NCBI GenBank assembly: GCA_003538975.1
Contig: DPQQ01000004.1
Coordinates: 30,807 to 88,660 of the forward strand
Length of the DNA stretch: 57,854 bases
Direction of reading: 5' to 3'
Source: Clostridiales bacterium
Lineage (GTDB): Bacteria > Bacillota > Clostridia > Christensenellales > Borkfalkiaceae
Below are positions 25,854-33,334 of the stretch, piece after piece. Under the pieces are notes generated by a model. That model did no database searches and had not been told where the DNA came from. It worked only from the letters and a program-made list of their open reading frames with translations. A program made the translations under genes and the position numbers. The stretch's first letter is position 1, and every line of letters starts with the position of its first letter.

Positions 25854-25899
25854 AAAACTCCCGGACAAATACTTTCGGTATATCATATTCGGGAGTTTT
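25854..25899 (-). promoter_or_regulatory. Hairpin that contains the M1 peptidase ribosome binding site
   Basis: On the minus strand AAAACTCCCG and CGGGAGTTTT form a perfect 10-bp stem with a 26-base loop that itself has a small stem (ATAC/GTAT). The 3' arm holds GGGAG followed by TTTTTC and the M1 start codon. It looks like an intrinsic terminator for the upstream gene, but folding would also hide the M1 ribosome binding site. Confidence 0.75.
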
Positions 25900-25925
25900 A
25901 TTCTCTATTCTTTTTTATTTATCGT

Positions 25926-26558
25926 TTATTTGCTTTCCGCTACGAAATATTTGGCGGGATCGATAAGTTTGCCGTTCTCGATCGTCTCGAAGTGAAGATG
26001 AGCCCCGGTCTTTGCTTCCTGCCTGTTGGTATCCGAAACTATACCTATCTTATCGCCTGCGGCAACCGTTGTTCCTACCTTTATGTTTTCGCCGGGTTCG
26101 ATAGAATTATACACGGTAAAAAGTCCGTTGCCGTGATCTATTTTAACCGAAACGCCCTTTGTGACGCTCTCGGTAACTTCGGTCACGGTGCCTTCGTAAA
26201 CGGCAACTACCTTTGTTCCGCTCTCCGCCTTATAGTCGATAGCTTTATGCGCCGCAAAGCGGCCTAAAGTTTCGTTATATACGGGGACCTCGCTGTACGC
26301 CATTGCGACGGAGCCTTCGATAGGAAGATTAAAAAGCACGGGTTTTACTACAGGTTCTTCGTTCTGCTTGTTATCGTCTTTTTTTCCGTCGTCGGGATTT
26401 ATAATTTCGGTATCGTCTTTACCTGTGGGAACAGATGGCTTGTTCGCCGCATAAATACAGAGAGCCACCGACAGCACCACCGCCACCGCGAGAACAAGCA
26501 CCGCTATATAAAAGCCCGCTTTTCTCGCCGCCTGTTTTTCTTGTTTTTCGGAATTCAT
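25926..26558 (-). CDS. M23-family (LytM) membrane protein, SpoIIQ-like
   Basis: This 210-aa protein has a short cytoplasmic N-terminus, one membrane helix (about 16-37), an acidic linker, and a C-terminal M23 domain. H and D ligands lie in FAAHKAIDYKAE and the HxH in TGAHLHFE, so the zinc site seems intact. Size and layout match SpoIIQ, the forespore partner of SpoIIIAH during engulfment; clostridial SpoIIQ keeps the zinc site. A generic cell-wall hydrolase is the alternative. The neighbouring 137-aa membrane-anchored protein and the M1 gene are on the same strand. Confidence 0.82.
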   Translation of the reverse strand: MNSEKQEKQAARKAGFYIAVLVLAVAVVLSVALCIYAANKPSVPTGKDDTEIINPDDGKKDDNKQNEEPVVKPVLFNLPIEGSVAMAYSEVPVYNETLGRFAAHKAIDYKAESGTKVVAVYEGTVTEVTESVTKGVSVKIDHGNGLFTVYNSIEPGENIKVGTTVAAGDKIGIVSDTNRQEAKTGAHLHFETIENGKLIDPAKYFVAESK

Positions 26559-26677
26559 ATCATTCCACCTCCGTTTTTTATTCGAGTTATTTCACTTTTT
26601 TATTTTTTTATACGTTATTAAGCGATTTTAAAAATAATTTTTCCGACTGCACTGTTTTTGCCTTTTCACCCCTTTTA

Positions 26678-27091
26678 TCAATAAGAGCCGTAAATTATCG
26701 GCGTGCCGAGTCTTACGACTCCGTTACCTGCAGCAATGTGAACGTTTATTATCTCGCCGTAAAGATTTACCGAGTAATTAAACTTTTTCGTATAGCCGTA
26801 ATACGAAACTATTCCGTTCGTTATTTCGATTCTTCTTACAACGACGTCAAGCTTTTTTAATATTTCTTCGGCAGAAAGACTTATTTCGCAGCTTTCTCCC
26901 TTTTTAAGGAATGCGGTTTCTCCCCGTTTTACCGTTTTTATAACGCAGTCGGAGCCGTCTTTTATGAAATAAGTTTCCACCTTTTCGGAATATTCGAGCA
27001 GTTTCGGCTGCGAATACGCCGCGTACATAACCGAAATTACCGTTACGATCAATAAAAAAACCACGATTATTTTTAATTTATAGAGCTTCAT
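26678..27091 (-). CDS. Small membrane-anchored protein, function unknown
   Basis: This 137-aa protein has one N-terminal membrane helix (about 6-26) and an extracytoplasmic domain. The C-terminal part has a KKFNYSVNLYGEIINVHIA strand pattern and ends VVRLGTPIIYGSY. I do not recognise the family. That ending recalls YwmB-type proteins, whose gene lies near spoIIQ in Bacillus, but this protein is much shorter and the link is speculative. It lies 119 bases upstream of the SpoIIQ-like gene on the same strand. Confidence 0.65.
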   Translation of the reverse strand: MKLYKLKIIVVFLLIVTVISVMYAAYSQPKLLEYSEKVETYFIKDGSDCVIKTVKRGETAFLKKGESCEISLSAEEILKKLDVVVRRIEITNGIVSYYGYTKKFNYSVNLYGEIINVHIAAGNGVVRLGTPIIYGSY

Positions 27092-27107
27092 ACCCTATAT
27101 ATTGACG

Positions 27108-27136
27108 GTTTTATAAAAAATTAAGCCGTTTGTAAA
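27108..27136 (-). promoter_or_regulatory. Candidate promoter of the 137-aa protein gene
   Basis: On the minus strand TTTACA (27131-27136) and TAAAAC (27108-27113) are 17 bases apart. The implied leader is only about 10 nt. It is divergent from the HU promoter. Confidence 0.4.
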
Positions 27137-27155
27137 AAAAATTTTTAAAAAAGTA

Positions 27156-27183
27156 TTGAAATGCTTATAAAAAGTGGTATAAT
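27156..27183 (+). promoter_or_regulatory. Strong promoter of the HU gene
   Basis: TTGAAA (27156-27161), 16 bases, then TGG-TATAAT (27178-27183): an extended -10 promoter with a perfect -10 box. It fits an abundant protein. Confidence 0.8.
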
Positions 27184-27239
27184 ACAAATATAAAAATCAA
27201 AACGATATATGAACTATATCGGGCAAGGAGGAAAAATTT

Positions 27240-27515
27240 ATGAATAAAAGCGATCTCGTAAGAGATATTGCAAACAAAGCGGGCATCACCCTTAAGGACG
27301 CCGCGGCTTCGCTCGACGCAGTTATCGATTCGGTTACCGAAAATCTTATGAACGGCGAAAGAATTCAGATTTCCGGATTCGGAACCTTCGAAATCAAGAG
27401 CAAACCCGCAAGAGAAGGTGCGAACCCCAAAACCGGCGAAAAGATACAGCTTCCCCCGACAAAGACTCCCGTCTTCAAGTTCGGTAAAGCGTATAAAGAC
27501 AGCTTTAACAAATAA
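27240..27515 (+). CDS. hup: HU-family nucleoid DNA-binding protein
   Basis: This 91-aa HU protein bends and compacts DNA as a dimer. It begins MNKSDLVRDIANKAGITLKDA and carries the beta-arm signature FGTFEIKSKPAREGANPKTG, with the arm-tip proline region intact and normal length. GGAGG precedes the ATG. It is monocistronic, with a strong promoter and terminator. The antisense frame 27165-27545 is not a gene. Confidence 0.96.
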   Translation: MNKSDLVRDIANKAGITLKDAAASLDAVIDSVTENLMNGERIQISGFGTFEIKSKPAREGANPKTGEKIQLPPTKTPVFKFGKAYKDSFNK

Positions 27516-27528
27516 CAAAGTCACAAAT

Positions 27529-27558
27529 AAAAGTCGCAAGGACAAGCTTGCGACTTTT
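27529..27558 (+). terminator. Terminator of the HU gene
   Basis: AAAAGTCGCAAG and CTTGCGACTTTT form a perfect 12-bp stem around GACAAG, followed by ATTTTG, 14 bases after the stop codon. Confidence 0.93.
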
Positions 27559-27641
27559 ATTTTGTTTGCATTTTTATAATCTTGTTACCGTTATTACGGA
27601 ATATTCTATAAATATATTTTTATATAAACCGCAAATAATAT

Positions 27642-27674
27642 AAAAAACGGCTCGCTCGCGCGGAACCGTTTTTT
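27642..27674. terminator. Bidirectional terminator after the Zn/Cd ATPase gene
   Basis: AAAAAACGG and CCGTTTTTT form a 9-bp stem with a GC-rich 15-base loop. On the minus strand it ends the metal-efflux operon whose last gene stops at 27722. Confidence 0.85.
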
Positions 27675-27721
27675 TCTTTTTTATAAAGGCTTGTTTGCTG
27701 CGTCTGATTGTTTCAACGCCG

Positions 27722-29710
27722 TTATTGCTTTTTGTCGGTCTTTTCTTTTTTATCTTTGACTTTATAGTTTGCTCGCATAGCGTTCAGTATCGCAAGAACG
27801 GCTACGCCGACGTCTCCGAACACAGCTATCCACATATTTGCTATGCCGAGCGCGGAAAGAATAAGAATGACAAGTTTAACGCCGAGCGCGAAGATTATGT
27901 TTTCTCTTACGATAGCCATGGTCTTGCGGGCAATCTTTTTAGCGAGCGGAATCGCCGAAAGGTCGTCGCGCATAAGAACGACGTCGGAAGCTTCTATCGC
28001 CGCGTCGCTGCCTACCCCGCCCATAGAAATCCCTACGTCGGACTTCATAAGAACGGGCGCGTCGTTTATTCCGTCGCCGACGAAACACAAAAGTTCGTTT
28101 TCACCCTTTTCTTTTAAGAGTTTATCTACTTCTTCGACCTTGTTCTGCGGAAGAAGCGAAGCTTTATAAGAAGTAAGACCGAGTTCTTTAGCAACGTGTT
28201 CGGCGATCTTTTGATTATCTCCTGTGAGCATAACTGTTTTGCAACCTTCGGCGTTAAGCTTTTCGATTGTTTCTTTTGCCTCGGGTTTTATCTCGTCGGA
28301 TATTACTATATAACCTGCGTATTCGCCGTTTTCGGCAACGTATACGACTGTTCCGATTTTATCGGTCGGCTCGTACTTTACGCCGTATTCGTCCATAAGT
28401 TTGCCGTTACCGCATAAAATTTCTGTTTCGCCAACCGCCTTTATGCCCTTGCCGAGAACGTTGTTAAGCACGTAATCGGACTTTAACTCTCCGCCGTAAG
28501 CGTTCTTTATCGAAAGAGCTATCGGATGCGAAGAATCTTTTTCGGCAATCGCGGCTAAGCGTAAAATTCTGTCTTTATTATTCTCGGGACAAACTTCGGT
28601 AACTACAAAGTTGCCTTTCGTGAGCGTACCTGTCTTGTCGAAAACGAACCATTTAGCCTGATTGAATCGTTCGAGATGGATAGAGCCTTTTATCAGTATT
28701 CCGTTAGCGGACGCACCGCCTATCCCCGCAAAGAACGAGAGCGGAACCGAAATTACAACCGCGCACGGACAGGATACGACAAGGAAGCTTAAAGCCCTGT
28801 ATATCCACGAGCTTATCATGGGATTTTTTCCCGCTATGGCGAGAACCACGGGCGGAACTATCGCCAAAAGTACAGCCGCTATTACGACCGAAGGCGTATA
28901 GTATTTTGCGAACTTTGTGATAAAATTTTCGGACTTCGATTTCTGCGTCGAAGCGTTTTCGACAAGCTCGAGAATTTTAGAAACCGTGGATTCGCCGTAA
29001 GGCTTGGTAACGCGGATCTCGATAGTCGAAGTAACGTTTACCGAACCGGATAAAACTTCGGTTCCTTCCTTCACTTCCTGCGGAAGCGACTCGCCTGTCA
29101 GAGCTTTGGTGTCGAGAGTAGTTTCGCCCTTTACTATAACGCCGTCAAGCGGAATTTTTTCGCCGGAAACGACCTTTATGGTATCGCCTACGTTAACTTC
29201 GGACGGATCGACTTTTACGAACTCGCCGTCTCGTAAAACGACCGCGTAATCGGGTCTTATATCCATAAGCGAAGTAATGGACCTGCGGGACTTGCCGACC
29301 GCATACGACTGGAACCACTCGCCGACCTGATAGAAGATAAGCACGGCGCAACCTTCGTCAAAGCCTTCGGGATCGCCGCCTTTGATACCTGTGTAGATAC
29401 CGAGCGCAAACGCCCCTATCGTCGCAACGCTCATCAAAAAGTTTTCATCCATAAAGCTACCGCTTTTTATGTTCAGAAACGACTTTTTAAGAACGTCGTG
29501 TCCTATATAGACGTATACCGCGAAGAACAGAGCGAACGGCAACAGCCAGCCGAAAGCGTTCGGAATAACCGATGCGAGACCGTTCGGAAACCTTTCCGAA
29601 AACGCCCCTTTAAGCACCTTATTCGCTATCATCAGCGCGACGAAAGCCGCAAGAGCTATTATTATTCTTTTTAAGTTCTTTTTTTGCTTTTTTGTCATGG
29701 AAGCAGCCAT
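27722..29710 (-). CDS. Heavy-metal P1B-type ATPase (Zn/Cd/Pb exporter)
   Basis: This 662-aa P-type ATPase has eight membrane helices. The ion-channel motif is SCPCAVVISVP (CPC at about 310-312), the phosphorylation site is FDKTGTLTKG, the nucleotide domain has SSHPIALSIK, and the hinge is VGDGINDAPVL. The last helix keeps the aspartate of FGDVGVAVLAILNAMR, seen in ZntA/CadA (P1B-2) pumps for Zn2+, Cd2+ and Pb2+. The usual N-terminal HMA domain is missing; a separate HMA protein is encoded just upstream. The operon starts with a CadC-like repressor. Confidence 0.93.
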   Translation of the reverse strand: MAASMTKKQKKNLKRIIIALAAFVALMIANKVLKGAFSERFPNGLASVIPNAFGWLLPFALFFAVYVYIGHDVLKKSFLNIKSGSFMDENFLMSVATIGAFALGIYTGIKGGDPEGFDEGCAVLIFYQVGEWFQSYAVGKSRRSITSLMDIRPDYAVVLRDGEFVKVDPSEVNVGDTIKVVSGEKIPLDGVIVKGETTLDTKALTGESLPQEVKEGTEVLSGSVNVTSTIEIRVTKPYGESTVSKILELVENASTQKSKSENFITKFAKYYTPSVVIAAVLLAIVPPVVLAIAGKNPMISSWIYRALSFLVVSCPCAVVISVPLSFFAGIGGASANGILIKGSIHLERFNQAKWFVFDKTGTLTKGNFVVTEVCPENNKDRILRLAAIAEKDSSHPIALSIKNAYGGELKSDYVLNNVLGKGIKAVGETEILCGNGKLMDEYGVKYEPTDKIGTVVYVAENGEYAGYIVISDEIKPEAKETIEKLNAEGCKTVMLTGDNQKIAEHVAKELGLTSYKASLLPQNKVEEVDKLLKEKGENELLCFVGDGINDAPVLMKSDVGISMGGVGSDAAIEASDVVLMRDDLSAIPLAKKIARKTMAIVRENIIFALGVKLVILILSALGIANMWIAVFGDVGVAVLAILNAMRANYKVKDKKEKTDKKQ

Positions 29711-29778
29711 AGTAACCCCTTTTTTACACTTTTACGGAACGTTTAATAAAGTCGTTCGGTTTTATATTTAAATATAAA

Positions 29779-29988
29779 TCAGTCTTCTATTTCGAAGTCC
29801 GGTTCGACCTTTTTAGCGGCTTTTAATATGTTCTTGCTTACGGCGGCGTAATCGTCCGCTTCGACGGTCATTTTTTGCGCGATAAAATTGATTTTGCAAT
29901 CTTTTACGCCTTCGACCTTTTTGATGGCTTCTTCGCATTTCATGGCGCAAACCGCGCAGTCTACTTCGATGTTGCAAGTCTTTTTCAT
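29779..29988 (-). CDS. Free-standing HMA heavy-metal-binding protein
   Basis: This 69-aa ferredoxin-like HMA domain starts MKKTCNIEVDCAVCAMKCEE; its CxxC pair binds the metal. It would hand metal to the downstream ATPase, which lacks its own HMA domain. The frame reaches 30054, but AAGGAG before the ATG at 29988 marks the start. It lies 100 bases after the repressor gene and 68 before the ATPase gene. Confidence 0.88.
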   Translation of the reverse strand: MKKTCNIEVDCAVCAMKCEEAIKKVEGVKDCKINFIAQKMTVEADDYAAVSKNILKAAKKVEPDFEIED

Positions 29989-30088
29989 ATTTATTCTCCT
30001 TACGGGATTATTTATCCCTTTATAATGTTTTTTATTTTGGTTATATTTCGGCAATACAGGTCGTATAAGCTGCCGCCCGAATTTTGTT

Positions 30089-30445
30089 TTAATTTTTTTC
30101 CTGCAAGTGTGATATACCGCATTCGAAGATTTTTGAAACGTGTTCGTCGTCGAGCGAATACATTACCTCTTTGCCCCTTTTTCTCGCTTTTACGAGCTTA
30201 GCCTGTCTTAATATGCGCAGCTGGTGCGATATGGCGGATTTATTCATGTTAAGGCACTCGCAAATATCGCAGACGCAAAGTTCGCTTATCTCGAGGCAGC
30301 TTAAAATTTTCGCTCTCGTCGAATCGCCGAACACCTTGAAAAGCTCTGCGAGATCATATATAAGATCGTCGTCGTACATATTTGCTTTAACCTTTTCGGC
30401 GGCGTTTTCGTGAACGTGCGTTTCTTCGCATACAAGGTCTTTCAT
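30089..30445 (-). CDS. ArsR/SmtB-family metal-sensing repressor (CadC/ZiaR-like)
   Basis: This 118-aa winged-helix repressor releases DNA when it binds Zn, Cd or Pb. Both classical metal sites seem present. The thiolate alpha-3N site has ELCVCD (C57, C59) plus C6, H10 and H12 near the N-terminus. The alpha-5 dimer-interface site has D100, H102, H113 and E116, spaced exactly as in SmtB. The recognition helix is MNKSAISHQLRILR. It is the first gene of the operon with the HMA protein and ATPase, and an ArsR-type palindrome lies by its promoter, so it should be autoregulated. Confidence 0.93.
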   Translation of the reverse strand: MKDLVCEETHVHENAAEKVKANMYDDDLIYDLAELFKVFGDSTRAKILSCLEISELCVCDICECLNMNKSAISHQLRILRQAKLVKARKRGKEVMYSLDDEHVSKIFECGISHLQEKN

Positions 30446-30542
30446 TTTTTCTCCCTTTTAAAGCTCAGGTCCGTTTCGGCGTCGTTCTTTATCGTTTTAC
30501 CCCGACCTTCGCTTTCTGTCTTACGAATATTTTTGTTTTATA

Positions 30543-30560
30543 GTTGAACAATTATTCAAC
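30543..30560. promoter_or_regulatory. ArsR/SmtB-type operator
   Basis: GTTGAACAATTATTCAAC is an 18-bp inverted repeat with one mismatch. Its inner TGAACA-AT-TATTCA fits the TGAAyAnnTnTTCA pattern bound by SmtB/CadC-type repressors. It lies just downstream of the -10 box, over the predicted transcription start. Confidence 0.85.
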
Positions 30561-30570
30561 CGTCATATAT

Positions 30571-30599
30571 AATATACTTCGGCGCGTCGTATTTGTCAA
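30571..30599 (-). promoter_or_regulatory. Promoter of the metal-efflux operon
   Basis: On the minus strand TTGACA (30594-30599), 17 bases, then TATATT (30571-30576). The transcript starts near 30564, inside or next to the operator, and has a leader of about 120 nt that carries no gene. Confidence 0.85.
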
Positions 30600-30824
30600 C
30601 GATTTTGCCGAAGAATTTAAAACAATTTTTATTTATTGCTTTCCTTTATGGAGTAACCTTTTTTATCTGACGGATCGAATTATATTTTTGCATAATAAAA
30701 ATCAGCTTATGGCCTGTTTTTTGTTTATCCGAAAAAACTTTTTCCTTGTAAAAAACTTTATAAGACAGCTTTCAGCCGCGAACGGTGCGGTGAAACCATA
30801 CCATTCGTTATTAAACGATATAAT
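30600..30824. other. Gene-free AT-rich spacer
   Basis: I see no gene here. A 48-codon plus-strand frame (30711-30857) runs into a terminator hairpin and has no Shine-Dalgarno sequence. No tRNA or known RNA fold was recognised. Confidence 0.5.
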
Positions 30825-30847
30825 AAAAAACGGACGGGTTCGCCGTT
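30825..30847 (-). terminator. Terminator of the yerC operon
   Basis: On the minus strand AACGG, a short loop and CCGTTTTTT form a 5-bp stem followed by a T tract, about 60 bases after the 54-aa gene. Confidence 0.65.
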
Positions 30848-30907
30848 CGCAATAAAATCTTTTTGGGTTTTATTTTATAATTTTACTTTGTGTTATAAAA
30901 ATGCTTT

Positions 30908-31072
30908 TTACTTTTCAAATAATTCGTGATACCCGGTACCGCTAAAAGTCACGTCGTCGAAATCTCTTAAATTTCCCGAAACGACGTCATGTACAGCCGA
31001 AATCATATACTCGGCGGTAAGCCTGTACCCCGCCGCAGTACGGTTTGACTTCAAACGGATTGCGGATTCCAT
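30908..31072 (-). CDS. 54-aa protein, function unknown
   Basis: A short frame, ATG at 31072 to TAA at 30908, encodes 54 aa beginning MESAIRLKSNRTAAGYRL and ending FSGTGYHELFEK. No family is recognised; composition is ordinary and soluble. The start lies 4 bases after the TGA of the 70-aa gene, with GGTGA as Shine-Dalgarno overlapping that stop, which suggests translational coupling. Codon use (GCG, GAC, GTC, ACC) resembles the neighbours. Low-to-moderate confidence because it is short. Confidence 0.6.
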   Translation of the reverse strand: MESAIRLKSNRTAAGYRLTAEYMISAVHDVVSGNLRDFDDVTFSGTGYHELFEK

Positions 31073-31076
31073 AAAA

Positions 31077-31289
31077 TCACCAGTCTTCTTTGATATACTT
31101 GCAGGGCTGCTTTACGTCGTCGTAATAGTCCATATATTTTTCTCTGTCCGAGCTTCTTTCCGCTCTCGCGTCCATTTCTTCTTCCGGGATAACCCCGTCG
31201 TCGTCCATCTGAGCAGAAAGCTTCATCATATCTAGCATAGAAGTGGCTTTTTTCGTGGAGTTTGTTTTCTTTTCGTTATTTTTTTCCAT
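31077..31289 (-). CDS. Small acidic protein in the yerC operon, function unknown
   Basis: This 70-aa protein begins with a lysine/asparagine-rich, probably disordered segment (MEKNNEKKTNSTKKATS). A hydrophobic-acidic middle (MLDMMKLSAQMDDDGVIPEE) and a tyrosine-rich end (YMDYYDDVKQPCKYIKEDW) follow. I do not recognise it. It starts 10 bases after the yerC stop and ends 4 bases before the 54-aa gene, so all three share a transcript. Confidence 0.7.
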   Translation of the reverse strand: MEKNNEKKTNSTKKATSMLDMMKLSAQMDDDGVIPEEEMDARAERSSDREKYMDYYDDVKQPCKYIKEDW

Positions 31290-31299
31290 ATTTCACCCA

Positions 31300-31587
31300 C
31301 TATTTATCCGCCTTTTCGATAACGTTTTTATATCCGCCTTCGCCGTAACGAACGCACTTCGACACTCTCGAAAGCGTTGCCGAAGAAATTTCAGTCTCAT
31401 CGATGATTTCGTTATACGTTTTGTTTTCAAGAAGCATTTTCGCGGCTTTAAGTCTCTGGCTCATGGATTCAAGCTCTTTGACCGTGCAAAGATCCTCGAA
31501 AAAGAGTTCGCATTCCTTTTCATCCTGTATTTTTACTATTTCTTTATAAAGCTCTTTAAGCATCGGCTTGTAATTTTTTACGGTCAT
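31300..31587 (-). CDS. yerC: YerC/YecD family TrpR-like DNA-binding protein
   Basis: This 95-aa protein of the YerC/YecD group has a TrpR-like helix-turn-helix. The core reads LEDLCTVKELESMSQRLKAA-like (here EDLCTVKELESMSQRL), then KMLLENKTYNEIIDETEISSATLSRVSKCV, the two-helix recognition segment. It would be a transcription factor, though its regulon is not well known. It is the first gene of a three-gene unit with its own promoter. Confidence 0.9.
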   Translation of the reverse strand: MTVKNYKPMLKELYKEIVKIQDEKECELFFEDLCTVKELESMSQRLKAAKMLLENKTYNEIIDETEISSATLSRVSKCVRYGEGGYKNVIEKADK

Positions 31588-31616
31588 AGTTATATCCTTT
31601 CACGGCTCTTTATATT

Positions 31617-31644
31617 ATTTTAACACTTATTTTTGTTTTTGCAA
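31617..31644 (-). promoter_or_regulatory. Promoter of the yerC operon
   Basis: On the minus strand TTGCAA (31639-31644), 16 bases, then TGT-TAAAAT (31617-31622): an extended -10 promoter with a leader of about 20 nt containing GAAAGGA. Confidence 0.65.
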
Positions 31645-31694
31645 GACTTTTCTATTTAATACCGGATATGTATTTACGCGAGTAATTTTTACTT

Positions 31695-32540
31695 CTAAAT
31701 TTCTTCCGATTCTTTTTGCAAAAAGTTTTTGGTTTTTTGCGATTTCGGAAAGCCGAATACTTCTTCCGGAGTTCCCTGCTCTTCGATAACGCCGTCCGCC
31801 ATAAAAATAACCTTGTCCGAAACGTTGCGGGCAAAAGTCATTTCGTGCGTTACGATGATCATCGTTCTTCCGTCGCCTTTAAGACTTTTTATCACCTTTA
31901 AGACTTCGCCTGTTAGTTCGGGATCGAGAGCCGAAGTCGGCTCGTCGAAACAAAGTATATCGGGTTTTAAGGCGAGCGCGCGGGCGATCGCTACTCTTTG
32001 CTGCTGTCCGCCCGAAAGTTCCGACGGATACGAAGCCGTTTTTTCTTCCAGTCCGACTTTTTTTAAGAGCACCAGAGCTTCATCTTCTATATTTTTAAGC
32101 TCTTTCTTCTTAATCTCCGCTAAAAGCTTACGCCTTTCGAAGTATCCCTTGTTATCCGCTTTAAGCTTTTTATTTTCTTCATTTAATCTGCGTTTTAATG
32201 CGAGAGTCGGCGCAAGAGTAACGTTTTTCAGCGCGGTGTATTGCGGAAAAAGGTGAAACTGCTGAAACACGAGCCCGAATTTAAGGGCGTTTTTAAGTCT
32301 TTCTTTCTCCTTTGTTTTCTTTTTTTCGGGATAAGAAAACAGCTCCTTCCCGTCCAGCTTCATAACGCCTTTATCGGGAGTTTCCAAAAAGTTCACGCAG
32401 CGTAAAAGCGTCGTTTTGCCCGATCCCGAAGAGCCTATTATCGAAACGACTTCGCCTTTGTTTATCGTTAAATTTATACCTTTAAGAACTTCTGTCTCGC
32501 CGAAATTCTTATAAATGTTTTCAAGTTCGAAAAATGCCAT
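31695..32540 (-). CDS. Amino-acid ABC transporter ATP-binding protein (GlnQ-like)
   Basis: This 281-aa ABC ATPase powers polar amino-acid uptake. Motifs are GSSGSGKTTLLRC (Walker A), FQQFHLFPQYTALKNV (Q-loop), LSGGQQQRVAIARAL (signature), CFDEPTSALDPE (Walker B) and VTHEM (H-loop). Between the Q-loop and the signature an insertion of about 35-40 residues, very rich in K and E (about residues 118-155), makes it longer than the usual 240 aa. It is the last gene of the set binding protein-permease-ATPase, 32 bases after the permease. Confidence 0.93.
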   Translation of the reverse strand: MAFFELENIYKNFGETEVLKGINLTINKGEVVSIIGSSGSGKTTLLRCVNFLETPDKGVMKLDGKELFSYPEKKKTKEKERLKNALKFGLVFQQFHLFPQYTALKNVTLAPTLALKRRLNEENKKLKADNKGYFERRKLLAEIKKKELKNIEDEALVLLKKVGLEEKTASYPSELSGGQQQRVAIARALALKPDILCFDEPTSALDPELTGEVLKVIKSLKGDGRTMIIVTHEMTFARNVSDKVIFMADGVIEEQGTPEEVFGFPKSQKTKNFLQKESEEI

Positions 32541-32572
32541 TTTTATTCCCCTTGCGGCTACGTTTTTTGCGG

Positions 32573-33241
32573 TTAAGACTTAAAATAGTCGAGCTTTTTT
32601 TCGATATATCTGAAAAGAAGCGTGAGAAGAGCCGTAAACAACAGATAATAAACCGCCGTATAAAACAAAGGCCATAAGAGACCGCCGTTTTTTATGTATC
32701 TCTGCGCGTAAAAAATAAGTTCGTAATAAGTTATTATTCTCGCAAGCGAAGTATCCTTTACGAGAGTTATTATTTCGTTGCTCATCGGCGGAACTATTCT
32801 TTTTACGACCTGCAGGAGTATTACCTTAAAGAATATCTGCGACTTGGTCATGCCTAAAACCCTGCCGGCTTCGTACTGACTGGCCGATATACTCTGTATG
32901 CCGCCGCGATATATTTCGGAAAAGTAGCACGCGTAGTTTATGCCGAACGTTATATAGGTCGAAACGTGCGCCGAAAGTCCCGCGCCGATGCCGAATATAA
33001 GTCCCGGACCGTAGTACACGATTATAAGCTGAAGCATAAGCGGCGTTCCGCGAATTATCCACACGAACGTCGAACACAGCCATTTAAGCAGTTTTAACTT
33101 CGACATCGAGCCGAAAGCTATTATAAGGCCGAGCGGCAAAGCGATGATCAAGGTTACGCCGAAGATTTTAAGCGTTTCCCAGAACCCCTTAAGTAAATCG
33201 AGAGATATGCTCCAGAAGGACGCCGTCAACAATAAATTCAT
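32573..33241 (-). CDS. Amino-acid ABC transporter permease (HisM type)
   Basis: This 222-aa membrane protein has about five helices. The HisM-type conserved stretch YACYFSEIYRGGIQSISASQ is followed by the EAA-loop region YEAGRVLGMTKSQIFFKVIL, which docks with the ATPase. NTERGTPLML-type sequence (WIIRGTPLMLQLII) marks the amino-acid subfamily. It lies between the binding-protein and ATPase genes; a hairpin sits in the 93-base gap after the binding-protein gene. Confidence 0.94.
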   Translation of the reverse strand: MNLLLTASFWSISLDLLKGFWETLKIFGVTLIIALPLGLIIAFGSMSKLKLLKWLCSTFVWIIRGTPLMLQLIIVYYGPGLIFGIGAGLSAHVSTYITFGINYACYFSEIYRGGIQSISASQYEAGRVLGMTKSQIFFKVILLQVVKRIVPPMSNEIITLVKDTSLARIITYYELIFYAQRYIKNGGLLWPLFYTAVYYLLFTALLTLLFRYIEKKLDYFKS

Positions 33242-33263
33242 ATTTTTCCTTTAACGCGCAATG

Positions 33264-33286
33264 CGGAACGCCGTAAAAGCGTTCCG
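33264..33286 (-). other. Intercistronic hairpin between binding-protein and permease genes
   Basis: CGGAACGC and GCGTTCCG form a perfect 8-bp stem with a 7-base loop and no T tract. A second small GGGG-AGTA-CCCC hairpin lies upstream in the same gap (about 33315-33327). Such structures often stabilise the 3' end of the binding-protein part of the mRNA. Confidence 0.6.
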
Positions 33287-33334
33287 TATCCCGTTTGTTT
33301 TTTATTTAATAGTCGGGGGTACTCCCCTCTTTTA

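Noticed and set aside
27165..27545. 126-codon minus-strand frame over the HU gene
   Set aside because: It runs through the HU promoter and terminator, and HU on the other strand is certain.
30544..30855. 103-codon plus-strand frame over the metal operon promoter
   Set aside because: It starts inside the ArsR operator, has no ribosome binding site and ends within a terminator hairpin.
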